Origin: Bugulina stolonifera
Lineage: Eukaryota > Bryozoa > Gymnolaemata > Cheilostomatida > Bugulidae
Direction: 5' to 3'
DNA length: 64,000 bases
Assembly: GCA_935421135.1 (NCBI GenBank)
Contig: OW285195.1
Span: forward strand, 8,284,701-8,348,700
The position numbers were made by a program, and so were the translations under genes. Of the stretch, positions 62,301 through 64,000 are shown piece after piece (the first letter of the stretch is position 1; each line of letters starts with the position of its first letter). Below the pieces are notes generated by a model. That model saw only the letters and a list, made by a program, of their open reading frames with translations. It was not told the DNA's origin and made no database searches.

Positions 62301-64000
62301 GTATATTTTTTAAAAACGTACCATTACTTGCAGAGTAAACATAAATTTATAATGAGTTATGGCCAGCACAACATCTACTGCGCTGTGTATAACTGCATGT
62401 ACTGCACAAGCATGACACTGGCCCTGTTCAACAAAATGCATTGTGCATCTACATGTTAACTAGAGGTGGAACGAGACTCGAGATTTCTCGAGTCTCATAC
62501 CGACTTGTCTTGTCTCGAAAGTCGTCTTGAGATGGTAATTAATATTCGAGACTGGAAAACATAGCAGCTAATAATTTTTATTTATAATAAATTAATAATT
62601 ATGATACAATTAATTGCTAATCAACAATAAATCTATCAAATAGAAAATTATTATTCAAATTATTTAGTAATACTACCTGCATGTACATTCCCAGCACCGA
62701 TTTCCTAGTCATAGCATTGCAGCCAACGCTGAGCTACTAGTAGATCACTACAAGTCATACAGAATTACTAACGGCTGTCAATCACCACTCCCATAATGCA
62801 AAGTTATGTCCTTATCAAAAGTTGTCTACTCATGAGATCATTTCATTAAAGGAAACACAACTCCCTACTAATTTGTCAAATTACATTTCATTATTTTAGT
62901 ACCCATGTACAATGTACATACAATGTAATGTACATGGAATACATGTGCAATATATTTCACAGCCTCCTGTTCACCTTTTATTGAAATGCATGATGATAAA
63001 ATACAGAGTTTACAGAGTAGCAATTGAAACTATTGGAGTTCTAACATGCAGATATATAAAATTTTGCAAACTTTTTAGGAAAATTCTCTTGAATCCTAAA
63101 ACTCAGTCTCGTCTCGTCTCAAATTTTGTAGAAGTAGTGTCTCGAATCTTGTCTTGAATTCAAAAATGCTGTCTCGTTCCACCTCTAATGTTAACACAAA
63201 CACAGCATTTGAATGTTAAATTCTCTATGGTGCATATGGTATACGATATACTTGTGTGCCTGTTCCTCTACAATACACTAATGGCAGCAAGGTCTTCAGC
63301 GAGCCTATCATTGGTTGAAGCGTCGGAATCCGGAGATTCTAACAACGGAAAACTTCTGTTAAAAAGATGAACTTATAGTTTAACTTTTCTGAGAGCATCA
63401 GAAAATCCAAAAAAATTTTCTTTTATAGTTAATATACATTGTAAACACAGAGTTGTAAGTTTTGTATGTCAAGTACATGTATAATTGGGTTTGATGTATT
63501 TGATTGTTATGATATCCATTCATTCATACTTTGTGCATCCAACTGATTTTCTCACAGAGAGATTAGTAGCAGTTATGCAGCATACACAGGCAAACAGAAG
63601 ATATTTTCCTGCTCAGTCAAAAAATTTATAATTATATGCATTAGTCAGCAGGCAGCTGCAGCTGAAAAATTGTCTGCTCTTCGAAAAATTCATATAAATT
63701 ATTAAAAAGGTTTCATGAAATACTAATATATAGAACTTTTTGGAACTTCTAACAGTATATTAATTATAGTTAGCAACATGTTTATGGATGCTATCTTTGA
63801 ATAAAATCTCTACTAGTATATACCAACACAGTGTAGTACTACCTTTATGTTGTGTATTTTAAAGGTCTGTATCGACAGTTAGAGAAATATTTTATCAGAA
63901 GCTGCTCACCATCCGGTTTAATTCTCTCTAAAGCATCCAACACTGACAGCAGATCTGTATTTTGGGAAGATGAAGACATCTTGTTGATCAGTGGGTATGG
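56381..64000 (+). CDS. TRIM-like gene 4, 3' end beyond the window
   Basis: Exons 56381-56562, 60056-60230, 60730-60916, 61374-61582, 61786-62059 and 63865 to the window edge, with the same phases as the other three genes. About 387 codons are visible: RING (CGYC, CSHVFC, LPC, CTFC), B-box 1-like (CDLC, CYCVGC, CDQH), B-box 2-like (CPTH, CGKC, CSTC, LTC), coiled coil and the first propeller strands (SVFWEDEDILLIS). Very close to gene 3. Intron 1 has grown to 3.5 kb, against 126 bp in gene 3, by nested repeat insertions. Intron 5 has gained two hAT-like elements. No stop or frameshift is visible so far. Confidence 0.9.
56763..58873 (-). repeat. repeat unit R, inverted copy, interrupted by a fold-back element
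   Basis: Read on the minus strand it starts cattacaagcactttgtgct near 58873 and ends with the gttatatgat-like terminus near 56763. The element at 57067-58480 splits it. Lies in intron 1 of TRIM-like gene 4. Confidence 0.75.
57067..58480. mobile_element. 1.4-kb hAT-like fold-back element
   Basis: The ends are inverted repeats starting catagaattacctcccc and ending ggggaggtaattctatg. Similarity between the arms continues for about 400 bp inward. Flanking 8-bp duplications are gacccgtg (57059-57066) and aacccgtg (58481-58488), one mismatch. Intact R units show the uninterrupted target (ggactcgtg). No transposase is encoded, so it is non-autonomous. Confidence 0.85.
59925..60045 (-). mobile_element. 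tRNA-derived SINE-like repeat next to exon 2 of TRIM-like gene 4
   Basis: On the minus strand an A box (TGATCTAGCGC, 60023-60013) and a B box (GGTTCGAGTCC, 59963-59953) lie in tRNA-like order, followed by a terminal GACC that pairs with GGTC at the head. The rest of the acceptor stem does not pair, so it is not a functional tRNA. Its head lies about 25 bp from the exon 2 acceptor at 60055. Confidence 0.75.
62085..62247. mobile_element. 163-bp hAT-like MITE
   Basis: The ends gagttaggtgcag and ctgcacctaacag are inverted partners. Eight-base flanks are tgctaaac (62077-62084) and tactaaac (62248-62255), one mismatch. Gene 3 has a single tactaaac at the same place (43306-43313). In intron 5 of TRIM-like gene 4. 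A diverged copy is at 13431. Confidence 0.85.
62461..63187. mobile_element. 727-bp hAT-type MITE with perfect 8-bp target duplication
   Basis: Terminal inverted repeat tagaggtggaacgagac (17 bp, exact). The target duplication atgttaac is at 62453-62460 and 63188-63195. Gene 3 carries one uninterrupted atgttaac at the same intron position (43533-43540). No transposase seen. Internal gtctcgtctcg-like repeats lie near both ends. Confidence 0.95.

Overview
The window is nuclear DNA of a multicellular animal. It is AT-rich, with intron-rich genes (GT/AG introns of about 0.1 to 3.5 kb), TATA-type promoters, Pol III tRNA genes, tRNA-derived SINE-like repeats, hAT- and Harbinger-type DNA transposons and LTRs. 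Tripartite-motif (RING/B-box/coiled-coil/NHL-like) paralogues in tandem, an SLC16-like transporter and a high density of TACATGTA-like palindromes fit a marine invertebrate. A demosponge or a mollusc would both be reasonable guesses, but the sequence alone does not settle this. All gene models below were assembled by hand from splice sites, reading phase and paralogue comparison.

Layout. (1) 855-6188: a solo LTR with a 4-bp target duplication, split by an apparently complete two-gene Harbinger-type transposon (1162-5815). (2) 6623-22665: a cluster of four small secreted ten-cysteine proteins (A to D) that share exon structure and promoter geometry. It is interleaved with a complete 10-exon SLC16-like transporter (9082-13828) and a truncated duplicate of that transporter's 3' half (16757-18563), which itself sits between two copies of a 0.47-kb segment. 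(3) 22.7-28.4 kb: gene-poor, with a second LTR of the same family (about 24.1-24.8 kb) and two near-identical tRNA-Gly(GCC) genes. (4) 28395 to the window end: a head-to-tail array of four TRIM-like genes, each with the same seven-exon layout and the same intron phases; the fourth runs off the end. Genes 3 and 4 are the youngest pair, duplicated with their flanks and offset by about 16.07 kb. Between them lie about 10 kb of repeats, including a GC-rich 690-bp tandem unit.

How it fits together. The TRIM-like proteins are probable cytoplasmic E3 ligases or RNA/protein-binding scaffolds. The first copy has lost most of its RING ligands, and all four carry an unusual second B-box lacking the terminal histidine pair. 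The cysteine-rich proteins are predicted to be exported and do not match a family I recognise; they are the best candidates here for something undescribed. Gene 3 supplies empty sites for two hAT-like insertions in gene 4, so mobile-element activity after the gene duplication can be read directly from the sequence.
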